This document shows, piece after piece, positions 45,756 to 57,168 of a stretch of DNA of 64,000 bases. Source of the stretch: Membranipora membranacea (Eukaryota > Bryozoa > Gymnolaemata > Cheilostomatida > Membraniporidae). Made by a program: the position numbers and the translations under genes. The DNA lies in assembly GCA_914767715.1 (NCBI GenBank), contig OU612069.1, positions 14,877,387 through 14,941,386 on the forward strand, written 5' to 3'. Under the pieces are notes generated by a model that was given only the letters and a program-made list of their open reading frames with translations, was not told where the DNA came from and did no database searches. Each line of letters begins with the position of its first letter. The stretch's first letter is position 1.

Positions 45756-45970
45756 TCACAGACCGATCGTCTGACAAGCGCTTAATCGATGGACATACTC
45801 TTCATAAGCATGTGAATCTCTGATTGTTAGTATCAATTTAATGTAACTTAATTTCGACACATTTGATTCTTGATACACTGACAGCTTAGCCCACTTGGTT
45901 TCTACAACTTGTGTCCCATGGTAGTCAATACTTATGCCAATTTGGTTTAGTGTCGTACTTGATGTATTAC
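45756..45970 (-). CDS. Possible 3' exon of an unrecognised gene
   Basis: After a good polypyrimidine-AG acceptor (TTCTCTCCAG) the minus strand is open for 71 codons to a stop at 45756-45758: GNTSSTTLNQIGISID, then VVETKWAKLSVYQESNV, then IKLILTIRDSHAYEEY. I recognise no family. A similar TIRDxHA block at 19321-19512 suggests a dispersed family, so this may be an element fragment. No upstream exon was identified. Confidence 0.25.
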
Positions 45971-46494
45971 CTGGAGAGAAAATTGAACTCAATTGAGCAG
46001 GGACAAAGAGAAGCAGTAATTTCACCTCGTCATGCCGATACGTGGCTTAGGTGTTTCATCGTTGCCATGTTGCGGTGATGACATTCAATTATCAACCACA
46101 TCACAGCTATATGGTTGATATTGGAATGCAATCACTAGCTGCCGGGACAGGTTATGTGCACTTTAACTAGCTAAAAGCTATCCAAAGTGCTCAATCAAAT
46201 TGTGGTGATGAAAGTTGCATATCTACCCCCAATGACTTTTACCACCACATGACAATGATTGAGCACAAAAGTTAGCTGATATTATTTTGCTATCATGGTG
46301 TATTTGACAGGCCTCATGCGGTCAAACAGACATACCTGTTCTAACTGTGACTGAGAGGAGATAGAGAGATGAAATAGAGGTAAAAATGAGCTGTACAATA
46401 TGTTACTACTGTGCTGCAGGTATGTCTATCATTTTTCTGATTAGCATAAATGTCTTTTAAATGTATTGTTAGGGTAGGGGGGACATGAGACTAT

Positions 46495-46640
46495 CTTGAC
46501 AAGCTTTGTTGGGTCGGGAGGGGGAACAAAACTTGTCAACTCTACGGATTTCAAGAGGGGATAACTCGACCTCTCGACATCTCATTTGCGAGAGTTGACA
46601 AACTTTGTTCCCAACCACCCAACAAAGCTTGTCAAGGCAG
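46495..46640. mobile_element. Foldback MITE (CTTGACAAGCTTTGTTGGG ends), complete
   Basis: CTTGACAAGCTTTGTTGGGT on the left and ACCACCCAACAAAGCTTGTC on the right are inverted, with inner arms GGGAACAAAACTTGTCAACT and AGTTGACAAACTTTGTTCCC also pairing. The tandem-duplication boundary falls near its centre; the second unit keeps only the right half (53742-53815). Confidence 0.8.
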
Positions 46641-46949
46641 GCGAAGGGAAGAGGCACACTGCCATCAAGGCTATAAGCATTTGTATCACTGATATCTGTA
46701 TATCTAGAATGTTGATACAATTTAGTATGAGTACCCAACATGTACCCGCCCCTAATTAAAAATTGACCTCGTGTCATCACAACTCATTCCTTCTGATGGT
46801 TCTCATGCTAAGTGAATTAATTCTTTGATCAAAGATTTACATGCAATAGAATATCACTTTATCAGTGTTGGGAAGAGGAGTAGAAGGAGGGAAGTGTCAT
46901 ATTTGCTCAGCTCGGCATTCACGCCATATTAAAACTACTAGAGTTGGGT

Positions 46950-47841
46950 GGAAAGTCTGAAAACTTATGCTAAACTCATGCATTCATTATGCTCACCACA
47001 ATTACAACTATTTAAATTTACACTATCATCAAAGCCAGCCATTAGGCTTAAAGCCTGGCCTGAACTTAATGCAAATCTTCACGTATAATTTACAAATCTT
47101 TTCAAGACACTAAATGGTAAAATCAGTGAAAATGATTGGAAAGTTTTTGAAGTTCAAAACAAAGAATATAGTTTTCTGTACCAGCAAGGTTGATTTTTAG
47201 CAATACTGTGCAGTCAATTTATGACAGAATTCTCGAGGCAAAGGTCGACAGTAACATGAACTCTGCCTCTTTTTCCACTAGAAACTTAGGCACATCTGCT
47301 GCACCACAGCGAAATCATACTCATATCTATACAATTGAGAAGACCTTTCATATCATTATTGATGCAAATCTCACCAAGGATTTATTTGTAATACTTGAAT
47401 CAAGACAAATATACGGGTACAGGAAACCTCTCACAAAAATTTAGCCGAATTAATCATATATCACTCTTCTCAATTGATCAGAAACTAATTCAACTCACCC
47501 ATATCCATTCTCTCTCTAAAATGGCTGAAAAAGGCCTTTACATCACAGTTTGCTTACACCAGTAACAGTATGATGAATTTCTCAGGTCCTCTGTTGATGG
47601 TTGTTGTAGTAGTACATAAGTCATGAGGCCCGTTAAGCAAAATTTAAGCGAAAACACACTCAAAGTATTCTTGAAAAATATCTGTAAATTCGAGACAGCT
47701 ATTTGCCAGAATCGTAGTCAGCTCCTTGAAACACTGGCAAATCTTAAATCCTCAAAAATTATACTCAATCATCAAGCCTTCTGGATTCTGAACAAAAGTA
47801 GATTTTTTGATGAAGGATTTGACAGCTTTTCGATGAACTAA
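46950..47841 (+). pseudogene. Decayed protein-coding sequence, unit A
   Basis: Successive frames give LDIHAILKLLELGGKSENL-like sequence (clear in unit B), KLMHSLCSPQLQLFKFTLSS, NLFKTLNGKISENDWKVFE, RNHTHIYTIEKTFHIIIDAN, LILDSRQIYG-like text (ILESRQIYGYRKPL), KMAEKGLYITVCLH, and then a 72-codon frame (47623-47841) with LLETLANLKSSKIILNHQAF. Frameshifts and stops separate the blocks, including a stop in place of a Tyr that unit B retains (near 47084). I do not recognise the protein. A recently dead gene or element ORF are both possible. Confidence 0.45.
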
Positions 47842-47941
47842 TTAACAAAAATGACAGGAGCTTTTCATTGATTGAGAGATTATTATAAGTGTCTAATTGT
47901 ATATATACGAGACTCAGTGAGCTCTAAAGAGTTGTTTGGGG

Positions 47942-48493
47942 TTAGTTGTGGTTTGGCTCTTTCATATTCATCTTCATCTTTCCATTCATCGCAGCAGGTC
48001 TCTCGGTGTAGGCACTGTCTCTACTAGATGCGCTTTCATATTCATCACTGAGCATAAGGCGGACACCGGCCACGTATGTAAACTCTGCTTCCTCTCCGCC
48101 CCTGAAAATAAGTACATGAATTACATATTGCTGGTTTACTTATTGCAAGCTCACCATAAAATCCCGCACTTAATAATTTGATAGCACATTTGGAAAACTT
48201 CGCCATTTTCTTCAAGCAGGTTGGTTAGTTTTTGCTGGTGATAAAAGGCTGATCTTTTCAGTTCATCAGAAGTTACATGATAGTAACTAAAGCAGCTATT
48301 TACGAATAAGGGAGGAAAGTCTCCAATACAATCAAGTGATTCATCAATACCATTCTCAAAAAATCATGTGCTATTTTGACGGAAAAGAAGTTCGCATCCA
48401 TCTATCTAAGTCAAATCAGTCAACTGTATATTTCTAAAGCAATACTACTCACATGTTCATTCGATCGTTTTTATCATCATCCTCGTGTGACAT
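47942..48493 (-). CDS. Small two-exon gene, copy A (66 residues, unknown family)
   Basis: Exon 1 48453-48493 (MSHEDDDKNDRMN plus two bases) joins exon 2 47942-48101 in phase 2 across a GTGAGTAG donor and a TTATTTTCAG acceptor; 201 nt in total. Exon 2 reads MGGEEAEFTYVAGVRLM, then LSDEYESASSRDSAYTE, then RPAAMNGKMKMNMKEPNHN and stop. The protein is hydrophilic, acidic at the N-terminus and Met/Lys-rich at the C-terminus, with no signal peptide or membrane helix. TATAAA at 48549-48554 lies 56 bp before the ATG. Copies B and C keep the same exon structure. No family recognised; function unknown. Confidence 0.6.
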
Positions 48494-48548
48494 GATTACT
48501 CTGTGGTGATCTGTAACTGGTTTAAAAACAATGTTTGCTCTGTCTCAA

Positions 48549-48554
48549 TTTATA
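48549..48554 (-). promoter_or_regulatory. Possible TATA box of small gene A
   Basis: TATAAA on the minus strand, within GTATAAATTGAGACAGAGC, a block also present in copy B (55752-55757). Conservation in both units fits a promoter but both units are recent duplicates, so the evidence is weak. Confidence 0.4.
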
Positions 48555-49709
48555 CTTGTTTGGATTTGTCTATAATAGTTACCATTATGTAGTCCAACGA
48601 TCATAAGATTTATATCTTCTTGCTATGAATGGTTGGTTGGATAAGGTGATCGAGGATCATGATCCAATCTTGTGTGTGACTTGGGCGTGCCTGATGTGCA
48701 TGTGTAATCGTTTTATTCAGAATTATCATTCTGACAGCAAATTCAGGAATTCATTTTAGCTGATACAATTAGTTCGATTTGTAAAGTGAGCACATAAATG
48801 CCAGAAGGTTTCATGCGTTTGACACACTGAATTAAATTCTTCTCTTAGAATGGAAATAGTATCATAGCGTTATACGGTTAGGACACTAAACACAGGGACC
48901 CATCTGACTGTTATCTGATTGGCTGTCCCTAGTAGCATGAATAATTAGCCTGAGACATTGTCTTGTTTACAAAATTGCAAACAGTAATTATACCCCATAC
49001 AGTGTCGATGATTAGGGCATTTCTAGATTGCTACTAGGGACTGGCTATTTTTGCAAGCCCTTTGTTTTACAAAAGAAAGCTAATGATGCTATTCCAGATA
49101 TGGAATTCAATGGTTTGACATCATGAATCTATTGTGAGGCTGTTTATTTTGCTTTTTTACTGCCCAGATCAGTTTATTCAATGATGCCTGAATACAGTAC
49201 TCCTTTTGTTTTTGTTCATTGTTCAAAACTGATTGATAGATCAGCTTAAGTGAGATGGGATGATGATTTGTGCTATGCGATGACTTATGGGAAATCCCCC
49301 ACCTCAGTCTTATCTTATGGGAAATACACCAACTTTGTCTCACTCAGTAGAATTGAAGCCTAGGTGATGAAATTCCAACCTGTCAAAAAAATTGTTTGAA
49401 GAAGTGGTAGTTCAAAGTTTCAAAACTTTTCAATCAATCAACTGGAACAGGAAATAATTATAAATCTTAATATATATTAGCCAAGCAAAAGTTAGCATTC
49501 CTTCCCCGAAGCTCCTGGTAGCGTTTTGTTTTTATTTCCAAATTGAAAGCTTGGAGGAGTGCAATTTTCCATATCATTTGTTTTGCAGTGCAAAGTAATA
49601 AGGTTAAAATGATTGACACGGCAAACAAATCATTGCATGAAAATTCCCAGAACTCGAGTTTGGATTTCTTTGAGTGCAAAAGTGATGGGGTTAATATTAT
49701 CAACAGTAA

Positions 49710-49751
49710 ATGACCCCCCCCCTTCCCCCCCCCCCCCCCCCCCCCCCCCCG
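49710..49751. repeat. Long poly-C tract
   Basis: About 38 C residues interrupted once by TT. It lies in the part of unit A that unit B lacks. Confidence 0.9.
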
Positions 49752-50187
49752 TACAGAAACTTCTTGGTTCCGAAGTTAATCGTATTTATTTCCCTTTGTA
49801 CCGTTTCACTTTGTATCCTGTGAAATATTGATCACCTATGAGTATAAATATAATAACAATGATGACATCATTGGTAGGCCATGGTAATTCCACCAACCTA
49901 CTCCTATTTACATATCCCCATGCAGTTATTGGTTACAAATGATTTCTTCCATAGTGCTTATAATTAACACTATTACAGTTAAAGCACCCACAAAGTAACG
50001 ATACACATTAATAATCGAAAACCTGTATGCGAACCTACATGAAGGAAAAATCTGTTCACTGTTGCCAAAAAAATCTCACAGACTGACTTTTGTGATAAAC
50101 TATTCAGATTGTATGTCCTATCACAATGTAAGGATTTAAATTGTCATATCACGTAGTAAGGATACACTAAGGCCTTAGAAGAGAAGA

Positions 50188-50350
50188 GTAGGAGGTAGCT
50201 CAGTTGGTTAGAGCGCCTGCTCTCTAATGCGCAATTTTTGCAGGTCTTGAGTTCAAATCCCTCTGCAGTCTACTGACTACTGGGCTCAATTGACCTGCCT
50301 GCAAACTGAGAGCAACTTGGTGCAGAATACGACGGCTCCGCCCTTATGGT
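50188..50350 (+). mobile_element. tRNA-derived SINE, unit A copy
   Basis: GTAGGAGGTAGCTCAGTTGG head, box B GAGTTCAAATCCC, CTGCAGTCTACTGACTACTG, GACCTGCCTGCAAACTGAGA, then truncated or diverged. The orthologous position in unit B (56491) has the same element, so it predates the duplication. Confidence 0.8.
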
Positions 50351-50794
50351 ACTGTTATATACCAGTCTACGGACAGAGACAGACTTGCAATTATAACCCA
50401 CAATGATTTATGTGATAATTCTAGCTATCATTGATAGGAATCCAAACCTTCCTGATTGCATGAAGAGTGGTATTTGTATATATATATGTATATTTACAAG
50501 TATAAGTTGTGCGTGTTGGGGTTCGTTGCCGACAATGACCACACATGCATGGCCCAATCCTCCTGACATGTTTTTACATGAAACGTACAACAGTGGTCAA
50601 ATAAATAGCATACTGACAAGGAGGCTAGACTAATTGACATGTGTATATTTGATCATTTGAGTACATTTAGTCCAAGTACCTAACATGTGCCTCTAATTAT
50701 CGAAATTTACCTCGGGTCGGTACACCAAAATCTTTCTGATGGTACTCAAGCTAAGTGAATTAATTCACTCTCTATCGATCAGAGATAAACAGGC

Positions 50795-51065
50795 AATAAT
50801 AATGAGTTCATTTATACCGCTTAATGTAAGCCACAATGGGTACTTCTAAGTGGTGAACACTACATCATTACCGCCTGGTCACTGGGTCCAAGCATTCCAA
50901 AGCCAACCCTGACTAATGAGAACCTACATCGCATGAAGCGCTGGTACTCATTGGAACACCCTACCGAACTTGGCTTCTCAGGTAACACCAGTGGACATGC
51001 ACGGGAATTGAACCCCGGTCGTCAGATCGATGATCCAACCCGCTAACCACTAGGCTAACCTGATA
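50795..51065 (-). mobile_element. tRNA-derived SINE present only in unit A
   Basis: Minus-strand head GTTAGCCTAGTGGTTAGCGG with box B GGGGTTCAATTCCCGTGC, a body with GGTGTTACCTGAGAAGCC, and an A/T-rich 3' end. Unit B reads straight through (CATGCAATAGTGCATCACAT near 57361); CAATA is repeated at both edges of the insert, a likely target duplication. Confidence 0.78.
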
Positions 51066-51949
51066 ACAATAGTGCATCACATGATCAGTGTGAATAAATA
51101 GACCCAATATCCCTTTGATTCCCTTGTAATCTCATAAGCAATTCAGACTTTATTTATGTGTTTGTTTGTTTATTTATTTGAAGGTGCAGGTTTTCACTGA
51201 ATAGTCAATATGAGGTAATGAGGTCAAAGGTCACAATGGTTAAGATTCTGACAGTATCAATTTTTGGATGACAATTTACTGAAATTACCTCTCCAAACTA
51301 CTCAATAACAGGTAAATGTTAACAAACAGTCTGTGAGGGCACACTAGAGTTTGATGAAGCGTACTTCTTATTTCTATCTTGCTCTTTTGACGTTGATTAG
51401 GACCTACACCTACCCAAATATGGCATGTTCACGGGCGCACATGTCTTTTTGTAAAAGTGTTTTTGATAATTTATCATTCCGCAACTATCGATGAAGGGTA
51501 ACTTACACCCTAATCCAATCTGCTTGACCCCTCAGACAAAGCATAAATACTGAATACAACTTATCTTAAATATAGTCATCTGACGATAAAGTGCGCTGAT
51601 CCAAATTGGAATGCATAATTAAACCCTTATTCATACCTTGGTGTTCCTTCAGCCAATTTAAAACCAACCGTGAATGCAGTCTGTCTGGTAAGCCATAAAA
51701 TAGCTTGGACTCCTTGATAGTATGAATAGCAGGGAGTAGAGACAGTCGAAGTCACTCGGGTAGTGGACAATCCATCAAGCATGCTCATCAGAAAGGACTC
51801 CTACGTGCTACTCTTGCAGCATCAATCGCCTGAAAGTGGATAACAAGCCTGCTAAGGGCTGGTTCCATTTCACCATCGCTTCATCCTCTTGTTATATTTT
51901 ATCGTCACTTTTTCACCTTTTTACAGGCTGAAAAAAATCTCAGAGCAGA

Positions 51950-52410
51950 CAGCTGATTATACTTCTTCCTGGAGTGGCAGACAGCTGTTCAGTCAAACTA
52001 TGTTAAATTTGACCAATATCTAAGTTTCAAACAGCATGTTGACTCAATATTTGAAATTTTCCGACCAGCAATCAATGCAATCTGTAAGCTTTGTAAAGTG
52101 AGGGTGAAAAACCGTGGTCTTACTCTGTTTTATAAATCATGCATTGTACCACTCATGATTTATGCAGCCCCATGCTGGGTAAAACGGATAAGGATAGACA
52201 GGTACCAAAGACAATGTCTTTGCCTAATTCACCAAAATAATGAGAACTCTGATAGCAGACTAGACACAGCTGGTCTAGTGAATGACACCACCCAGGCCCT
52301 CCATAAATACATCAAAACTGGTGGACATTTCTCTTCAAGGAGTGGATGGTATATTCCCACACCTACCAGAACGTCACTTAGGAGCAAAGACTTGTTAAAT
52401 CAAATCTAAT
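51950..52410 (+). pseudogene. LINE reverse transcriptase C-terminal fragment
   Basis: Frames give FDQYLSFKQHVDSIF, then VKNRGLTLFYKSCIVPLMIY, then AAPCWVKRIRIDRYQRQCL, the end of the RT thumb region in Jockey/CR1-like elements (pattern LSFxxHV...LYxSxIxPxxxYaxxxW...QRxcLR). The 103-codon frame at 52098-52409 is the best-kept part. Absent from unit B, so it arrived after, or was lost since, the duplication. Confidence 0.7.
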
Positions 52411-53741
52411 TTTATGTTATTATTGTTGTCATAAATATTCCGTTTTCGTTTTTTCGCATGATGATTAACGGAAATTAGCACTTTGATAGTTAAAGAGTCA
52501 GCACACATTGATAACTTTATCTTTTATTGATTGGTTTGTTCATCTAGGCCTCTCACAGAGGTGGAAACTAAAGTACAAAGGCACATATTTTAATAATCTT
52601 GGCCAATGGCTAGTGTTCCTGTTATTTATTTCTTTGTGTCTCAATTAACAGCTTGCTGCTTGCAATTGATGTCATCTATGATTTACCAGTTATGATACGT
52701 GAAGAATGAAAATATTGTTGACACAGTCTAGCTAAAGCTCTCATACTTCATATATTTAGTCAGGAAGTATCAAAACCTAGCTAAAGAAATTGGCTACCAT
52801 ATGATCAAGAATAACGATGAAGTTTCAGTCAAGCCAGTGATATAATTTTGCCGACCACTTTGATGCTTTTCTGGTATACTGCCATAGATTCATAATATTG
52901 ATCAGATTTGGTTTCAAGGAATTTGGAAGCGTCCGTGTACTAAGTGAAACGATTCATGAATTGTGATCTTATGCATGTGGATTACTCAATGGCGTCGCCA
53001 TGTTAATGGGTAAAAGACTAATGATATATTATAACAGAACATCAAGCTCAGAATATGAAAAACAAGTCAGCTATAACAATCGGTAAAAATTCCATTTGTT
53101 CATTGAGCTAATTGGATCAAAATAGCTATAAGTTTGAGTACCAAATTGATGAGGTGAAAACGATGCTGTGGAAACTTCCATTGCCGTTTATATGAGGAAC
53201 TTTTTATTCCATGATCGACAGAATTTTCCTAGCAAAATTCTCTCAGTGGAAATGAAGCCGAGAAAATGTTACTTTATATGTAACTTTGAGTCATGATTTG
53301 TTGAAGGGAAATATACTGGTGCATCATGTATCCTCCTGATGAGATCTGAACTATCTCAAAACTTTCTTTGACCATGACCATCATCCCAGCTCATTAGGAT
53401 GTTTCGACTGGATCGACACAATACTGGCAGGAATAAGCCAGAATCACTATCAGTAACTGTGAGTGAGGTAACTGCGTAGCAAAAACTTTATATCAAGATC
53501 CCCCAGAAATGGTGTTTGATAGACTCAATTTTGCTGCTGCCGTGGCTGTCCTGCTGTTATGACTTCGTAAATGGTTGAAACTAAATTCAGTTGTTTAATT
53601 GATATCGGGGAAAATTTCGAAGCAGAACAATTTCAAGGTGAAGTGATACCACCACTCTGATATCAAATATCAAATGTACATAAATGAAGTTGTTGCCGTT
53701 CATAACATATATATGTTGCTCGCTTGTAACAATTGTTGACT

Positions 53742-53815
53742 CGGCCTCTCGACATCTCATTTGCGAGAGTTGACAAACTTTGTTCCCAACCACCCAACAA
53801 AGCTTGTCAAGACAG
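53742..53815. mobile_element. Right half of the 46495 MITE at the duplication junction
   Basis: Repeats AGTTGACAAACTTTGTTCCC and ACCACCCAACAAAGCTTGTC from 46584-46640 but lacks the left arm, as expected if the breakpoint cut the element. Confidence 0.8.
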
Positions 53816-54059
53816 GCGAAGGGAAGAGGCACACTGCCATCAAGGCTATGAGCATTTGTATCACTGATATCTGTATATCTAGAATGCAGATACAATTTAG
53901 TATGAGTACCCCACATGTACCCGCCCCTAATTAAAAAAATTGACCTCAGGTCATCACAACTCATTCCTTCTGATGGTTCCCATGTTAAGTGAGTTAATTC
54001 TTTGATCAGAGATATACATGCAATAGAATATCACTCTATCAGTGTCGGGAAGAGGTTAT

Positions 54060-55010
54060 TTGGTGGAAGTGTCATATTTGCTCAGCTCGACATTCACGCC
54101 ATATTAAAACTATTAGAGTTGGGTGGAAAGTCTGAAAATTTATGCTAAACTCATGCATTCATTATGCTCACCACAATTACAACTATTTAAATTTACACTA
54201 TCATCAAACCCAGCCATTAGGCTTAAAGCCTGGCCAGAACTTAATGCAAATCTTCACGTATATTTTACAAATCTTTTCAAGACACTAAATGGTAAAATCA
54301 GTGAAAATGATTGGAAAGTTTTTAAAATTCAAAACAAAGAACATAGTCGTCTGTACCAGCAAGGTTGATTTGTAGCAATACTGTGCAGTCAATTTATGAC
54401 ACAATTCTCGAGGCAAAGGTCGACAGTAATATGAACTCTGCCTCTTTTTCTACCAGAAACTTAGGCACATCTGCTGCACCACAGCGAAATCATACTCATA
54501 TCTATACAATTAAGAAGACCTTTCATATCATTATTGATGCAAATCGATTTTTTGTAATACTTGAATCAAGACAAATATACGGGTACAGAAAACCTCTCAC
54601 AAAAATTTAGCCAAAATAATCATATATCACTATTCTCAATTGATCCGGAACTAATTCAACTCACCAATATCCATACTCTCACTAAAATGGCTGAAAAAGG
54701 CCTTTACATCACAGTTTGCTTACACCACCAACAGTATGATGAATTTCTCAGGTCCTCTGTTGATGGTTGTTGTAGTAGTACATAAGTCATGAAACTCGTT
54801 TAAGCAAAATTTAAGCGAAAAACACACTCAAAATATTCTTAAAAAATATCTTTAAAATCGAGACAGCTATTTGCCAGAATCGTAGTCAGCTCCTTGAAAC
54901 ACTGGCAAATCTTAAATCCTCAAAAATTATACTCAATCATCAAGCCTTCTGGATTCTGAACAAAAGTAGATTTTTTGATGAAAGATTTGACAGCTTTTCG
55001 ATGAACTAAT
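54060..55010 (+). pseudogene. Decayed protein-coding sequence, unit B
   Basis: Paralogue of 46950-47841 with the same block order: AQLDIHAILKLLELGGKSEN then a shift, KLMHSLCSPQLQLFKFTLSS, LNANLHVYFTNLFKTLNGK, HTHIYTIKKTFHIIIDAN, SIDPELIQLTNIH with KMAEKGLYITVCLHHQQ. A deletion of about 15 bp relative to unit A occurs after DAN. The last block, open in unit A, carries stops here. So different parts are broken in the two copies, consistent with independent decay. Confidence 0.45.
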
Positions 55011-55109
55011 TAACAAAAATGACAGGGGCTTTTTGTTGATTGAGAGATTATTATAAGTGTCTAATTGTATATATACGAGACTCAGTGAGCTCTAAAGAGT
55101 TGTTTTGGT

Positions 55110-55662
55110 TTAGTTGTGGTTTGGCTCTTTTATATTCATCTTCATCTTTCCATCCATCGCAGCAGGTCTCTCGGTGTAGGCACTGTCTCTTCTAGATGCG
55201 CTTCGATATTCATCACCGAGCATAAGGCGGACACCGGCCACGTATGTAAACTCTGCTTCCTCTCCGCCCCTGAAAATAAGTACATGAATTACATATTGCT
55301 GGTTTACTTATTGCAAGCTCACCATAAAAGCCCGCACTAATTAATAATTTGATAGCACATTTGGAAAACTACGCCATTTTCTTCAAGCAGGTTGGTTAGG
55401 TTTTGCTGGTGATAAAAGGCTGATCTTTTCAGTTCATCAGAAGTTACATGATAGTAACTAAAGCAGTTATTTACGAAAAAGTGAGGAAAGTCTCCAACAC
55501 AATCAAGTGATTCAATACCATTCTCAAAAAATTATGTGCTATTTTGACGGAAAAAGAAGTTTGCATCCATCTATCTAAGTCAAATCAGTCAACTGTATAT
55601 TTCTAAAGCAATACTACTCACATGTTCATTTGATCGTCTTTAGGATCATCCTCGTGTGACAT
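55110..55662 (-). CDS. Small two-exon gene, copy B (66 residues)
   Basis: Exon 1 55622-55662 (MSHEDDPKDDQMN) and exon 2 55110-55269, same phase-2 junction and lengths as copy A. Exon 2 reads MGGEEAEFTYVAGVRLM, then LGDEYRSASRRDSAYTE, then RPAAMDGKMKMNIKEPNHN. Differences from copy A are mostly substitutions with the frame, splice sites and stop all kept. TATAAA lies at 55752-55757. Compared with copy A, the 5' leader carries an extra segment of about 35 bp. Confidence 0.6.
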
Positions 55663-56490
55663 GATTACTATGTGGTGATCTGTAACTGGTTTAAAAACTA
55701 TGTTTGCTCCAAGGAGTTTGAAACTGTACCTCCCTGTTTGCTCTGTCTCAATTTATACTTGTTTGGATTTGTCTATAGTTACCATTATGTAGTCCAACGA
55801 CAGTAAGATTTATCTCTTTTTGTTATGATTGGTTGGTTGGATAAAGTGATCGAGGATCATGATCCAATCATGTGTGTGACTTGGGCGTGGCTGATGTGCA
55901 TGTTTCCTGTATACGGTACTTCTTTTGTTTTTGTTTATTGTTCAAAACTGATTGATAGATCAGCTTAAGTGAGATGGGATGATGATTTGTGCGATGCGAT
56001 GACTTATGAGAAATCCCCCACCTCAGTCTTATCTTATGGGAAATACACCAACAGAAACTCCTTGGTTCCGAAGTTAATCGTATTTATTTCCCTTTGTACC
56101 GTTTCACTTTGTATCCTGTGAAATATTGATCACCTATGAGTATAAATATAAATATAATAACAATGATGACATCATTGGTAGGCCATGGTAATTCCACCAA
56201 CCTACTCCTATTTACATATCCCCATGCAGTTATTGGTTACGAAGGATTTCTTCCATAGTGCTTATAATTAACACTATTACAGTGAAAGCACCCACAAAGT
56301 AACGATACACATTAATAATCGAAAACCTATATGCGAACCTACATGAAGGAAAAATCTGTTCACTGTTGCCAAAAAAATCTCACAGACTGATTTTTGTGAT
56401 AAACTATTCAGATTGTATGCCTATCACAATGTAAGGATTTAAATTGTCATATCACGTAGTAAGGATACACTAAGGCCTTAGAAGAGAAGA

Positions 56491-56655
56491 GTAGGAGGTA
56501 GCTCAGTTGGTTAGAGCGCCTGCTCTCTAATGCGCAAGCTTTGCAGGTCTTGAGTTCAAATCCCTCTGCAGTCTACTGACTACTGGGCTCAATTGACCTG
56601 CCTGCAAACTGAGAGCAACTTGGTGCAGAATACGGCGGCTGCGCCCTTATGGTAC
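56491..56655 (+). mobile_element. tRNA-derived SINE, unit B copy
   Basis: Same element as 50188-50350 with a few substitutions. Confidence 0.8.
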
Positions 56656-56784
56656 TGTTATTTCTCAGTCTTTGGACAGAGACAGACTTGCAATTATAAC
56701 CCACAATAATTTATGTGATAATCATATAGGTATCGTTGATAGGAATCCAAACCTTCCTGACTGCATGAAGAGTGGTATTTGTGC

Positions 56785-56815
<31 letters not shown>
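56785..56815. repeat. (AT)n microsatellite
   Basis: About 15 AT repeats broken by one C; the unit A counterpart (near 50479) is much shorter. Confidence 0.85.
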
Positions 56816-56816
<1 letters not shown>

Positions 56817-56919
56817 TTACAAGTATAAGTTGTACGTGTTGGGGATCTTTGCCAACAAAGACCACACATGCATGGCCCAATCCTCCTGACATGTTTTTCA
56901 TAAACCGTACGACAGTGGA

Positions 56920-57168
56920 GTAGGAGGTGGCTCAGTGGTTAGAGCGCCGGTCCTTCACCATGCAAGTGTTGAAGGTCGTGAGTTCGAATCCCACTGCAGT
57001 CCACTGACTACTGGGAGTTGTTGGACCCCCAGGTGTGCTCCGACCTGCCTACAAACTGAAAGCAAATTGGCGCAGACATTGCAGCCTCGCCCTTGAGGCA
57101 CACACGATTTCGCAGCCACGATGTGGTGAATGACTAACCATTGGGAGTTTAACCAACATTTTAACCAG
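56920..57168 (+). mobile_element. Full-length SINE present only in unit B
   Basis: GTAGGAGGTGGCTCAGTGG head, box B GAGTTCGAATCCC, TGGACCCCCAGGTGTGCTCC, GACCTGCCTACAAACTGAAA, GGCGCAGACATTGCAGCCTC and the tail TTTAACCAACATTTTAACCA. Unit A has the empty site (CAACAGTGGTCAAATAAATA near 50588), which defines both ends and a length of about 250 bp. Confidence 0.85.

Larger units (their letters stand above)
46564..53738. repeat. Tandem duplication, unit A (about 7.2 kb)
   Basis: Collinear with 53739-60144. Anchors include ACCTCTCGACATCTCATTTG (46568 and 53746 region), the small two-exon gene (47942-48493 and 55110-55662), GTAGGAGGTAGCTCAGTTGG (50188 and 56491) and TGCTGCTGCCGTGGCTGTCC (near 53531 and 59939). 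By eye, 46.9-50.7 kb is above about 93% identical to unit B, but 51.2-53.5 kb only about 70-75%. Unit A alone holds extra sequence at about 48695-49185 and 49335-49755, a SINE at 50795-51065 and a LINE fragment at about 51950-52410. Confidence 0.88.

Noticed and set aside
50188-50270. Functional tRNA gene
   Set aside because: Box A and B are present but the acceptor and anticodon stems do not pair and a SINE body follows; the same holds for the other tRNA-like heads.
56785-56815. CRISPR-like or regulatory array
   Set aside because: It is a plain AT microsatellite; no spaced repeat array exists in the window and the DNA is eukaryotic.
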